A stretch of 64,000 bases of DNA, from contig OX463862.1 of assembly GCA_949825065.1 (NCBI GenBank), positions 19,275,118 through 19,339,117 of the forward strand. The letters are read 5' to 3'. The position numbers were made by a program, and so were the translations under genes. The stretch comes from Odontocerum albicorne. Taxonomy: Eukaryota > Arthropoda > Insecta > Trichoptera > Odontoceridae. The first letter of the stretch is position 1. Each line of letters begins with the position of its first letter. This document shows positions 43,501 through 43,935 of this stretch, piece after piece. Below the pieces are notes generated by a model. That model ran no database searches and was not told the origin of the DNA. It was given only the letters and a program-made list of their open reading frames with translations.

Positions 43501-43896
43501 AAACAAGATGATTCCGAAACAAGTGCTGACAATTTTGTTGGTATAAAAATTGTTAGCAACGACGAGACAAAAAAAGAAGGGAAAAGCAGTAAAAAAAACG
43601 ATTTAAAAATTCAAAATAATAGAGTAAGTAATTTTAATGTTGGCGGTGCGGAGAAAACTAAACTTAATGGAGACGATCATTTTAAATTAGATCTTTTGTC
43701 GATATTCGATGAAATTTCAAATGGTAAAAATGAGAATGAAGACATGTTCTTTAATTCTGTCAAAAGTACCTCGAAGAAGAAAGACCTGTCACGATCTCAA
43801 GGCTTGTCTTCAGAAAAGGCTGTCGTAGAAGATGATAAAGGTGTACGTAGGAAATTATTAAATGTTTCAAATAAAGAAATACAGAAAAGTAGATAG
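1307..43896 (+). CDS. Secreted multi-CCP (sushi) / Ig protein, Hikaru genki / Hasp (LEV-9) type; 5'-partial, 16 exons
   Basis: Sixteen exons join in phase: 1307-1530, 3186-3299, 3682-3823, 4540-4619, 5345-5530, 6292-6415, 23553-23728, 25986-26133, 29488-29606, 31421-31580, 34080-34231, 35718-35891, 37476-37667, 38241-38411, 40726-40870, 42522-43896. Together they give 1,226 complete residues and a TAG stop. In order: a basic linker, CCP1 (about residues 48-110), CCP2 (114-184), CCP3 (189-245), CCP4 (285-348), CCP5 (364-427), Ig-like (438-541), CCP6 (545-598), CCP7 (602-662), CCP8 (666-721), CCP9 (724-781), then a cysteine-free tail to 1226. Each CCP shows the four-Cys, one-Trp pattern. No membrane segment is seen, so secretion is inferred; the signal peptide should lie upstream of base 1. 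Insect Hikaru genki and Hasp are secreted CCP proteins of the synaptic cleft matrix. I infer a related role, and which paralogue this is remains unresolved. Confidence 0.85.
1936..2030 (+). repeat. SINE family A, 3' half
   Basis: The segment carries the family A 3' body: tggttggttggaagatattgc, a caggttgta motif and a taaata-rich tail. The tRNA-like head is missing or too diverged to see. Confidence 0.55.
2050..2160 (-). repeat. SINE family B fragment
   Basis: The stretch gtgagtcattgcacaacagc ... attgagatgatc matches the distal part of the family B copy at 3969-4322. It is truncated and joined to a LINE 3' end that begins near 2268. Confidence 0.5.
2268..2790 (+). mobile_element. LINE 3' fragment (copy 1 of a local family)
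   Basis: It is similar over about 500 bp to 20505-21110, and in inverse orientation to 30545-30860. In the better copy one frame reads HILWYCDVNR, resembling the C-terminal Cys/His region of non-LTR reverse transcriptases. This copy is full of indels and codes for nothing. Confidence 0.55.
2882..3025. repeat. 36-bp minisatellite, 4 copies
   Basis: Four direct copies of a 36-bp unit start at 2882, 2918, 2954 and 2990, almost identical (one c/t change). Because 36 is a multiple of three, ORFs stay open across it on both strands (for example VIANFELLASSS repeated). It is intronic, 160 bp before exon b, and not coding. Confidence 0.95.
3186..3299 (+). CDS. Exon b: second half of CCP1
   Basis: The acceptor is ttgattacag and the donor is cgtaagt at 3300. 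The exon completes CCP1 with motif TIIKVACGKGYGLNLG, then Cys-x-RGRWKPMKPAC, the usual Trp between the last two cysteines. It joins exon a through a split Gly codon. It is too short (114 bp) and too Met-poor to be found by a simple ORF search. Confidence 0.88.
3345..3660 (+). repeat. SINE family C copy
   Basis: It is alignable with 26655-26915: a shared actccacctaaag, an acaaagatttctttgt palindromic stretch, then gattc..gagttagagcacc and gagtctgctct. The tail is short. The gagttagagcgccc ... tctgctct block also flanks the mariner at 18577-19531 in inverse orientation. Confidence 0.6.
3682..3823 (+). CDS. Exon c: first half of CCP2
   Basis: The acceptor is gtattccag and the donor is gtaaga at 3824. 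It encodes LPCHIPVTENGIF, then a Gly/Asp/Asn-rich insert with a potential N-glycosylation site (NDT), then VVQFSCETG. It is longer than a minimal CCP half because of the loop insert. It ends two bases into a Gly codon. Confidence 0.88.
3969..4322 (-). repeat. SINE family B, near full copy
   Basis: On the minus strand the head is tRNA-like: A-box-like tggccgcgcggtaac and B-box-like ggttcaaacca. The body contains the cacaggcatttttt and gccattggatccagtac regions. Other copies lie at 26260-26646 and 34572-34960. Confidence 0.7.
4540..4619 (+). CDS. Exon d: second half of CCP2
   Basis: This 80-bp exon has acceptor tttttacag and donor gtataa at 4620. It encodes YNVQGASNLRCWHGDWAV and ends PECVP, giving the third and fourth CCP cysteines with Trp between them. 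The phase matches both neighbours. Confidence 0.88.
4680..5300 (+). pseudogene. LINE reverse-transcriptase C-terminal fragment (RTE/endonuclease-RT type)
   Basis: Frames broken by indels read, in order, an RT thumb-like stretch ending LVPTLVYGSEA, then RRTRKVWLNQLNDILKE and VCQDCKVW. This matches the C-terminus of a LINE family with several other copies here (10630-11900, 24050-24560, 29695-30130, 36600-37020, 39110-39730). It occupies most of the intron between exons d and e. It is dead. Confidence 0.7.
5345..5530 (+). CDS. Exon e: CCP3 in a single exon
   Basis: The acceptor is catatgtttcag and the donor is gtatga at 5531. The whole module sits in one exon: PCELPVVHHAVYSAGYRAG, then a CERGY-type second Cys, QCSLGE, and final Cys in PEPC. 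It is notably GC-rich against its AT-rich introns. The GYRAGL stretch is, from memory, typical of insect Hikaru genki / Hasp-like proteins. Confidence 0.9.
5630..5826. repeat. Local duplication of about 60 bp
   Basis: The block cttttcatcttttgccctt ... ggaacgatcttcctaac (about 5635-5690) recurs at 5767-5822 with few changes, in direct orientation. The rest of the intron 5531-6291 shows nothing else. Confidence 0.8.
6292..6415 (+). CDS. Exon f: acidic inter-module linker and start of CCP4
   Basis: A strong polypyrimidine tract and cacag precede 6292, and the donor gtaatt follows 6415. The exon encodes an acidic linker (motif VSEDFDDLVYPTPTSG) and then TDCGPPAR, which holds the first Cys of CCP4. 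The exon ends two bases into an Arg codon. The next exon lies 17.1 kb downstream. Confidence 0.83.
6836..7084 (+). repeat. SINE family A copy, plus strand
   Basis: The head is tRNA-like (tggcctagttggctagac; B-box-like ggtttcgagtcc). The body holds gattggaagagattgccat, and the end has a gtaatacaata tail. It is at the start of the 17-kb intron. Confidence 0.7.
7501..8039. repeat. 53-bp minisatellite, about 10 copies
   Basis: About ten direct copies of a 53-bp unit (key parts: tttgtaatagacatatcttg, gatataggagaagagcttca). Copies alternate between tatatatgat and tatatgtgat variants. The first copy has a 3-bp insertion. It lies in the 17-kb intron. Confidence 0.95.
8615..8989 (-). mobile_element. 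Penelope-like element fragment (ORF C-terminus and terminal repeat)
   Basis: The minus frame from about 8989 reads HCHRENHTFSIDDAKFLHIS ... LDRLEALEISKS ... PKIYPLLAEIVP, the same C-terminus found after the GIY-YIG domain at 49064-49411. It is followed (8620-8700) by the terminal repeat with ggtaggattataccgtt and gaaaccgg read in reverse. 5'-truncated. Confidence 0.7.
8984..9484 (+). other. Unrecognised 166-codon open frame
   Basis: An open frame of 166 codons starts at ATG 8984. The minus strand is also partly open here. The sequence is less AT-rich than its surroundings between about 9040 and 9420. I see no domain, signal peptide or splice context linking it to the host gene. It abuts the Penelope-like fragment, so an old mobile-element piece is likely. 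I do not call it a gene. Confidence 0.25.
9490..10610. other. Intronic AT-rich stretch, no feature recognised
   Basis: Long T- and A-runs (9500-9830), then unstructured sequence. I see no coding frame with family resemblance and no clear repeat. Confidence 0.5.
10630..11900 (+). pseudogene. Degenerate LINE reverse-transcriptase ORF, longest copy of the family
   Basis: Frames in order read an RT start (YWKSAVIVPLYKGKG, ESYRAISLLSIVSKLYGKIL), a broken YDDD catalytic region near 11150 (CLYDDDMVML), the thumb and the C-terminal RGRLKKV / DILK region near 11720-11790. There are many frameshifts and stops. It shows the family's order from fingers to tail. It is dead. Confidence 0.7.
12166..12243 (+). 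repeat. SINE family A, 3' end
   Basis: It has tttggttggttgaaagagat, ccaggttgtattg and a gtgtaatacgac end. Only the 3' third is present. It abuts the palindromic MITE at 12247. Confidence 0.5.
12247..12401. mobile_element. Palindromic MITE with TA target duplication
   Basis: The 155-bp element starts cccggtggtaagta and ends with the near-inverse. The perfect inner arms (acacatagtttgtagagcgt ... at 12263 and its complement near 12355-12384) span 30 bp. TA flanks both ends (12245-12246 and 12402-12403). It is GC-rich in the middle and has no coding capacity. Confidence 0.88.
12430..13320. other. Intronic stretch, no feature recognised
   Basis: AT-rich, with no ORF or repeat that I can relate to others in the window. 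A slightly less AT-rich block at about 13090-13270 may be an old repeat. Confidence 0.4.
13330..13690 (-). pseudogene. Very old LINE reverse-transcriptase fragment
   Basis: Minus-strand frames give DKERLWHILKEYSLLD, then an NGQHVS stretch, then YGNDLLMTDYVLYL, which resembles the RT motif F/YADDLL with A and D changed. It is broken by stops and frameshifts. The identification rests on motif order only. Confidence 0.4.
13700..14970. other. Intronic AT-rich stretch, no feature recognised
   Basis: Very AT-rich sequence with only short open frames and no repeat that I can see. It ends at a small GC-rich island at 14974-15067. Confidence 0.5.
14974..15067 (+). other. Possible cryptic or alternative exon
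   Basis: A GC-rich island in AT-rich intron sequence, bounded by an AG (atatatag) and a good donor (cctg|gtaagc). It is open as MEIVAKHWLFECFPWRVQPE and on. Its 94-bp length is not a multiple of three, so inclusion between exons f and g would shift frame. It could be a poison exon, a first exon of a noncoding transcript, or nothing. Confidence 0.2.
15282..15420. repeat. 30-bp minisatellite, 4.6 copies
   Basis: The unit ttccacaatggtacttaaat + taaataaagg is repeated at 15282, 15312, 15342, 15372 and partly 15402, virtually identical. The unit length keeps ORFs open on both strands (STMVLKLNKG on plus), which is an artefact. Confidence 0.95.
15766..16460. repeat. Composite satellite: 42-bp tandem units plus about 100-bp units
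   Basis: Six copies of a 42-bp unit (aatgtgctgaaatgacacag ...) run from 15766 to 16019, with about three more at 16243-16362. They are interleaved with an AT-rich unit of about 100 bp (aaaacatgaatgttgtctat ... ataatttcaaagaaag) at 16019, 16125 and 16360. The same composite occurs inverted at 40235-40590. Confidence 0.9.
16650..16765 (-). mobile_element. Penelope-like terminal repeat, solo
   Basis: It matches the terminal repeat of the element at 48930 (ggtataaccctaccggttt, ttcacctcatcatcagggg, cgggctggcaccgt). No ORF is attached. It lies in the 17-kb intron. Confidence 0.7.
16770..17860. other. Intronic AT-rich stretch, no feature recognised
   Basis: Very T-rich, with no family resemblance in any frame and no repeat structure that I can define. 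Confidence 0.45.
17865..18110 (-). pseudogene. LINE C-terminal fragment (zinc-knuckle region)
   Basis: A minus frame reads HTMAKYLLSCVRCSAARYLQ then GLDEATPNVSQNWIGRI. This is like the C-terminal H-x-L-x-C-x-x-C end of jockey/R1-type retrotransposon polyproteins. It is short, with no upstream RT. Confidence 0.5.
18118..18262. repeat. About 53-bp direct repeat, 2.7 copies
   Basis: The block taatggcaactccagtttgt / agcttgatacattggtatac is repeated nearly three times, with a nested cagtttgtagc motif. Confidence 0.9.
18480..18576 (-). repeat. SINE family C 3' end, left of the mariner
   Basis: Reverse complement of gagttagagcgcccttgacg ... gctatataaattgtta. It is the same block as at 19545-19670. 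The two direct copies flank the mariner element and its TA duplication. Confidence 0.65.
18577..19531 (-). pseudogene. Mariner transposon, internally deleted
   Basis: The TIRs of about 29 bp share tccagaaagtaagtgtactg, and TA lies at both ends (18575-18576, 19532-19533). Minus-strand frames encode an N-terminal HTH part (from about 19400: MRSVDATTRFVKNV, then VYKWCCEFKNG) and a C-terminal DDE part (VFWDCQGIILIEYMPQG, LLQDNARPHTAN, HPAHSPDLAPSDYYLF). The last two fit the DD34D mariner pattern. The central part with the first catalytic Asp is missing, so it cannot be autonomous. At 955 bp it is shorter than the usual 1.3 kb. Confidence 0.9.
19545..19675 (-). repeat. SINE family C 3' end, right of the mariner
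   Basis: A second copy of the block at 18480-18576, in the same orientation. It contains agagagataatctatcaaaa, caccatttacagagc and gctctaactcaggattc. Confidence 0.65.
19985..20110 (-). repeat. SINE family C head fragment
   Basis: The reverse complement matches the 5' region of the copies at 3345 and 26655 (atgaac..tactccacctaaag, gtgt..atatcagaagatc, aagagattttttgaagt). Confidence 0.5.
20129..20410 (-). other. Unrecognised open frame of about 92 codons
   Basis: On the minus strand, open after a stop near 20411: APAGFDIREDSRTN, then ECILFDAYCTMLYCCEISYG, then WDMFDKGNATDSVSFCDIVT, NEVVLPIYQQHAPALQ, ending SGNA-stop. The base composition is more balanced than the flanks, and it looks protein-like. 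I do not recognise it. It may be an exon or fragment of a gene carried by a retrocopy or transposon. Confidence 0.3.
20505..21110 (+). mobile_element. LINE 3' fragment (copy 2)
   Basis: It is similar to 2268-2790 over its length. One frame reads HLVQSAEHILWYCDVNRVNN, then LHRSIFRPICYSNLVASKDG, which looks like the C-terminal end of a retrotransposon polyprotein. The 3' part ends near gggacttattttttcccc. Confidence 0.6.
21275..21475. mobile_element. Penelope-like terminal repeats, head-to-head pair
   Basis: A minus-oriented copy (21285-21340: attccactttatataacggt, aaccctaccgg) abuts a plus-oriented copy (21350-21475: gatgaggtgaaaacattgaa, gggttataccgtta, aaacagtgtttgaccaaac). The pair forms an inverted repeat. 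Confidence 0.75.
21480..22780. other. Intronic AT-rich stretch, no feature recognised
   Basis: AT-rich. A hairpin-like ttacatttatgaatatatat / tttcataaatgtagaa occurs near 22505-22545. Otherwise I see nothing. Confidence 0.45.
22783..22858 (+). repeat. SINE family A 3' end
   Basis: It has cacatggcaacaagcccgc, gtactatgtacaatgaaagt and an (aatac)n tail (aatacaatacaatacaat). Only the 3' end is present. Confidence 0.6.
22935..23265. repeat. Degenerate AT-rich tandem repeat, units of about 35-60 bp
   Basis: Seven or more diverged copies of a core like aaggcaatttgtttataaaa gagttaaaa, with irregular spacing. It ends about 290 bp before exon g. Confidence 0.75.
23553..23728 (+). CDS. Exon g: remainder of CCP4
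   Basis: The acceptor is tttatttag and the donor is gtaatt at 23729. The split Arg codon is restored, followed by VQGTLIYREGSPSTTSSNQR, then TFRC, IVCDKGKWVGKSVSC. It supplies three of the four CCP4 cysteines and the Trp. An upstream in-frame Met at 23494 is in intron sequence and is not a start. Confidence 0.86.
23755..24560. mobile_element. Two LINE fragments in inverted orientation
   Basis: A + strand piece (23755-24035) reads TEELRKDTEQRVAIGNKVNS and NRAVSKSANIVHKS. It faces a minus-strand piece (24050-24560) reading MERINEEKLTKQIYSANVNR, RGRSRKVWLDQENDIQKE, MDVEEAKDECRDRKV. Both belong to the family seen at 4680-5300. The pair is a two-fragment fold-back, not one gene. Confidence 0.7.
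24570..25220. other. Intronic stretch, no gene recognised
   Basis: Apart from the CCTAA run I see only AT-rich sequence and short frames. The frame at 24859-25074 has no recognisable features. Confidence 0.4.
24793..24812. repeat. Short CCTAA run (insect telomere-type motif)
   Basis: About four units of cctaa in tandem (acctaacctaacctaaccta). The insect telomere repeat is TTAGG/CCTAA. It may be a chance microsatellite or a repaired break. Confidence 0.6.
25225..25270. repeat. Palindrome with 4-base loop
   Basis: The arms ctatttttatactcgtattt and its near-complement (one mismatch) surround a short loop. The arm contains the recurrent tactcgta motif. Confidence 0.85.
25851..25902. repeat. Perfect 24-bp inverted repeat, loop cgag
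   Basis: The left arm caaatctactgtattaataa + tata and the right arm are exact complements with a 4-base loop. The palindrome ends 83 bp before exon h. Its centre is tatacgagtata, a motif that recurs in this window. Confidence 0.95.
25986..26133 (+). CDS. Exon h: first half of CCP5
   Basis: The acceptor is ctttcag and the donor is gtacgt at 26134. It encodes an acidic start (EEED), LLGNATCTYRNNEPN with an N-glycosylation sequon, and a long mostly non-Cys stretch up to TLLIS. The ATG at 25997 is internal, not an initiator. Confidence 0.85.
26260..26646 (-). repeat. SINE family B copy
   Basis: It has the same layout as 3969-4322: gtcgctgctgggccttgtaa at one end and the tRNA-like head (tggccacgcggttaaac; B-box-like ggttcgaacc) at the other on the minus strand. 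An internal 37-bp duplication (caccgttgtac...atctcatgg) is present. Confidence 0.7.
26655..26915 (+). repeat. SINE family C copy
   Basis: It is alignable with 3345-3660: acactccacctaaaggtgaa, acaaagatttctttgt, gaatctcgagttagagcacc and gagtctgctctctaaacgac. It directly follows the family B copy. Confidence 0.65.
27300..27590 (-). pseudogene. Jockey-type LINE C-terminal fragment
   Basis: A minus frame reads LLFKVVNGMDDCPKLLELIS, IRIPTRITRLQDTF, then ANSPIPRLHMIGNEY. This is the usual end of jockey-like reverse transcriptases in insects. It is broken downstream. The AT-rich stretch 26920-27300 beside it may be its 3' UTR. Confidence 0.55.
27780..28530 (-). pseudogene. RTE/BovB-like LINE reverse-transcriptase C-terminus
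   Basis: Minus frames read MITVKNREKLQRSMERCMLG, RDSKRNTWIRNKTKIEDGIK, KIKWQWTRHVARMSDSRWTS, then RRPSFSSGSTQVDN near the 3' end. This is the characteristic end of RTE/BovB-type elements. A taaataaaataaataaa tail lies at the 27780 end. 5'-truncated and frameshifted. Confidence 0.75.
28655..28795 (-). repeat. SINE family B head fragment
   Basis: It matches the tRNA-like half of family B: ccgagcactaggtggaaaat, ccttccgcttggaagtccag, tgcggccacgcacctcaat, read in reverse. Confidence 0.65.
29488..29606 (+). CDS. Exon i: second half of CCP5
   Basis: The acceptor is gaaattttag and the donor is gtgagt at 29607. It encodes RCVDIGKYAMIGPNQRRC, then GGEWDGGKPSC, completing CCP5. A short linker GLNQENDYA leads to the Ig-like module. 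No in-frame Met-to-stop ORF exposes this exon; it was found from splice phase and the Cys pattern. Confidence 0.87.
29695..30130 (-). pseudogene. LINE C-terminal fragment
   Basis: The reverse complement carries the same C-terminal region as 24050-24560 and 4680-5300 (for example the antisense of the KRMNEE..LTKQMYSANM region near 29870-29930). It is full of stops. Confidence 0.55.
30135..30365 (+). repeat. tRNA-derived SINE-like head sequences
   Basis: Two tRNA-like stretches: ggggcctagtgttaaaactt with B-box-like gattcgattcc (30140-30195), and agacttgtggtagagcattg with B-box-like ggattcgaatc (30295-30345). Similar heads, inverted, lie at 47405-47480 and 52800-52870. Confidence 0.45.
30545..30860 (-). 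mobile_element. LINE 3' fragment (copy 3, inverted)
   Basis: The reverse complement matches 2290-2560 and 20530-20850 (gaaattgggcaatctaaaag, aagatggactgatgtagg, cagtaccacagaatgtg). It is non-coding now. A shorter related piece lies at 31040-31190. Confidence 0.6.
31040..31190 (-). mobile_element. LINE 3' fragment (copy 4, short)
   Basis: It shares gagaaaaattgtatagtcca and atgggaagccgaggcgca (reverse) with the other copies of this family. Confidence 0.45.
31235..31420. repeat. AT-rich minisatellite abutting the exon j splice acceptor
   Basis: Five or more copies of a unit of about 33-42 bp with core gtttgtaaacaattgccaac attataacata. The last copy reads ctgtttgtaaacaattgtag, and its final AG is the acceptor for exon j at 31421. 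Confidence 0.92.
31421..31580 (+). CDS. Exon j: first half of the Ig-like module
   Basis: The split codon with exon i gives Met, then EKPPTILFRHQLGPIMQSN, then HMECLW, the first Ig Cys. The segment also has FGNPKWNVSH, with a likely core Trp and a sequon NVS. The donor is gttagt at 31581. The acceptor (aattgtag) lies in the last copy of a local tandem repeat, so it lacks a usual pyrimidine tract. Confidence 0.87.
31581..32079. other. Intron with an unrecognised open frame (31649-31951)
   Basis: The plus frame reads NKKAALERLGEDWHRLAFCT, then GMPRGLQKNVQDIQQFLCGS and NAKAQIHNNAKNLNFVDMEN. It looks protein-like but I do not recognise it. The sequence is more balanced in composition than its flanks, so it is probably a fragment of a mobile-element protein. 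It is not linked to the host gene by phase. Confidence 0.3.
32080..33642. repeat. 157-bp satellite array (7 high-identity units plus degenerate edges)
   Basis: Units start at 32474, 32631, 32788, 32945, 33102, 33259 and 33416, each exactly 157 bp apart. Each unit is a dimer of two related halves of about 75-80 bp (tagcttacgacagttacgtg / tagcttacgacacttgcatg, then ttgtaattcatcaat and gtgagaatgcaa). Edge copies at 32080-32473 and 33573-33642 are single diverged halves. It lies in the intron within the Ig-like module. Confidence 0.96.
34080..34231 (+). CDS. Exon k: second half of the Ig-like module
   Basis: The acceptor is ctgtttcag and the donor is gtattt at 34232. It encodes KYPEGWSSDPGRDSQLEYRL, then HATHDDSGIFTC, the D-x-G-x-Y/F-x-C signature of Ig F strands, and a TPTRQSHQVEIIV G strand. 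It follows exon j in phase. Confidence 0.9.
34335..34520 (-). mobile_element. Penelope-like terminal repeat
   Basis: It has the same sequence as at 8620-8760 (cactttttgtaacggtataa, ctaccggtttcaaggctttc, cgaactggtaccgatataca). It starts 100 bp after exon k. Confidence 0.75.
34572..34960 (+). repeat. SINE family B copy, plus strand
   Basis: The head ttgccaggcgataacgcattggac and a B-box-like ggtttgaatct are followed by the family body (cacaggcattttttccgcct, gccatcggattcagtacagc, gctggtgtgcaac) and end caaggcccagcaacgatgac. It is the best-preserved family B copy in the window. Confidence 0.7.
35100..35690 (+). pseudogene. RTE-type LINE reverse-transcriptase C-terminus
   Basis: Plus frames read VMRFTYLGVEISSNGDLYSE, LTSKVWIYKTCVRLIMGYG (stop removed only in reading across), IEVRADTNRTKNLLRVAEMR, LRSIAGRTLRDRIRNETIRS. 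It is typical of RTE-like elements and has several stops. It ends about 25 bp before exon l. Confidence 0.7.
35718..35891 (+). CDS. Exon l: CCP6 in a single exon
   Basis: The acceptor is tcgtttacag and the donor is gtaagt at 35892. It encodes VHCPPLPLRRGLI, SFSCANGNSLIGAAHLTC, LPSGNWSAPLPLCE, with all four cysteines and the Trp. Other reading frames here are open by chance because the exon is GC-rich. Confidence 0.92.
36140..36600 (+). pseudogene. Jockey-type LINE C-terminal fragment
   Basis: Frames read SFKVLQRFLPTETKILLMRF, FPILDYADVCYLNITEEQLD, KLQRLQN, then NTIDAKFTYVPNSL. It has the D-Y-x-D-V-x-Y and LDKLQRLQN motifs of jockey-like elements. Frameshifted. Confidence 0.65.
36600..37020 (+). 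pseudogene. LINE C-terminal fragment (RTE-like family)
   Basis: The frames carry INSVKMRTLRKIYGG, then the region equivalent to KQIYSANVREKCGRGRPKKI and WLDQGN, matching 4680-5300 and 10630-11900. Dead. Confidence 0.6.
37035..37370 (+). pseudogene. Jockey-type LINE fragment, second copy of the 58740 family
   Basis: It aligns with 59015-59440 (atgatacagaacaaagggtg, cacggtgtgtaactttag, aaggaatcaccctctgttct, cgtgccaagtggataaaa). It ends about 100 bp before exon m. Confidence 0.7.
37476..37667 (+). CDS. Exon m: CCP7 in a single exon
   Basis: The acceptor is tttttccag and the donor is gtatgt at 37668. It encodes VECGEVVVTMSGS, an SRGVGGRAAFSCAPGWGLRG core and PTGEWAPPPPTCV. It is the most GC-rich exon of the gene and stands out sharply from its introns. 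Confidence 0.92.
38241..38411 (+). CDS. Exon n: CCP8
   Basis: The acceptor is ttatttgcag and the donor is gtaagt at 38412. It encodes VSCPAPQAPVNGYL, FRAGDVVQFNCNPAHMMQGQ and ACQDNARWSGETPK; the fourth Cys is split with the next exon. This is a textbook CCP sequence. Confidence 0.92.
38834..39056. repeat. 37-bp minisatellite, 6 copies
   Basis: The unit tttcaaatatatgtagatat + ggacattaataaatctg is repeated six times at 37-bp spacing with near identity, ending in a partial tacgagtacatggacatta. Confidence 0.95.
39110..39730 (+). pseudogene. LINE C-terminal fragment with SINE B insertion
   Basis: It has the RTE-like family C-terminus, as at 4680-5300 (SARMVVHNSILVHTLMYW-like start, RGRPKKVWLDQVNEILKQ near 39580). 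It is split by a SINE B fragment at 39288-39425, which gives relative age: the SINE is younger. Confidence 0.6.
39288..39425 (-). repeat. SINE family B fragment inside a LINE fragment
   Basis: It matches the tRNA-like half of family B (gatatgaccgaagtcatagt, ggttctaactggtgtctttc, cgcacagaagtccagtgttt). Confidence 0.65.
39945..40055. repeat. 22-bp minisatellite containing TTAGG
   Basis: Five copies of accagtgttatgttaggtta + aa, nearly identical. Each copy holds one TTAGG, the insect telomere word, though the unit is not a telomere repeat. Confidence 0.92.
40235..40590. repeat. Inverted copy of the 15.8-16.5 kb composite satellite
   Basis: Three AT-rich units of about 100 bp (tttctataatatggtttgtt ... 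ggatagacaatattcatg) end in a single 42-bp-type unit (gtcaatgtttcagcacattg). The reverse complement matches 15980-16460. Confidence 0.85.
40726..40870 (+). CDS. Exon o: first part of CCP9
   Basis: The acceptor is aatgtttcag and the donor is gtaaaa at 40871. It encodes the last Cys of CCP8, then ACSYPGTTISGRMSSVKFYY, GETISFTCEPGLILRG and MLRCL. It ends two bases into an Arg codon that exon p completes. Confidence 0.9.
40925..41215 (+). mobile_element. Penelope-like fragment (ORF C-terminus and terminal repeat)
   Basis: Plus frames read EALEIFKSMHWDEHLANTYI then PKISPLLAEVVSCLSLPT, matching the C-terminus at 49064-49411. The terminal repeat (cctgatgatgagatgaaaac ... gggttataccgtta) follows. Confidence 0.7.
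41365..41600. mobile_element. Penelope-like terminal repeats, head-to-head pair
   Basis: A minus-oriented copy (41375-41450: cgctgtttattccactttat, gtaacggtataac) faces a plus-oriented copy (41465-41600: ccctgatgatgagatgaaaa, ccttgaaaccggtagggtta, aaacagtgtttgataaaac, tccttaac-type end). It resembles 21275-21475. Confidence 0.75.
41600..42521. other. Intron end, no feature recognised
   Basis: AT-rich intronic sequence before the last exon. A pair gagaaaatctaagatgg (41741) and ctacattttctctagtata (42270) suggests weak inverted ends of an old element of about 550 bp, not proven. Confidence 0.35.
42522..43896 (+). CDS. Exon p (last): end of CCP9 and long disordered Lys/Ser/Thr-rich tail
   Basis: The acceptor is tttattttcag before 42522. 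The exon first finishes CCP9 (RNGKWSNAIPICARE) and then runs about 445 residues to TAG at 43894 with no cysteine. The tail is rich in Lys, Ser, Thr, Asn and Asp, has many N-x-S/T sites, and holds a weak internal repeat (KYGRKIIPTFVTSK / KYGGRKIPTSVTKN). It has no hydrophobic segment. Its codons are AT-rich, unlike the GC-rich CCP exons. The function of the tail is unknown. The Met at 42493 is in the intron. Confidence 0.9.
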
Positions 43897-43935
43897 ATGT
43901 ATATAGTGTATGTTATGTTATGCCTTATCTTATGT

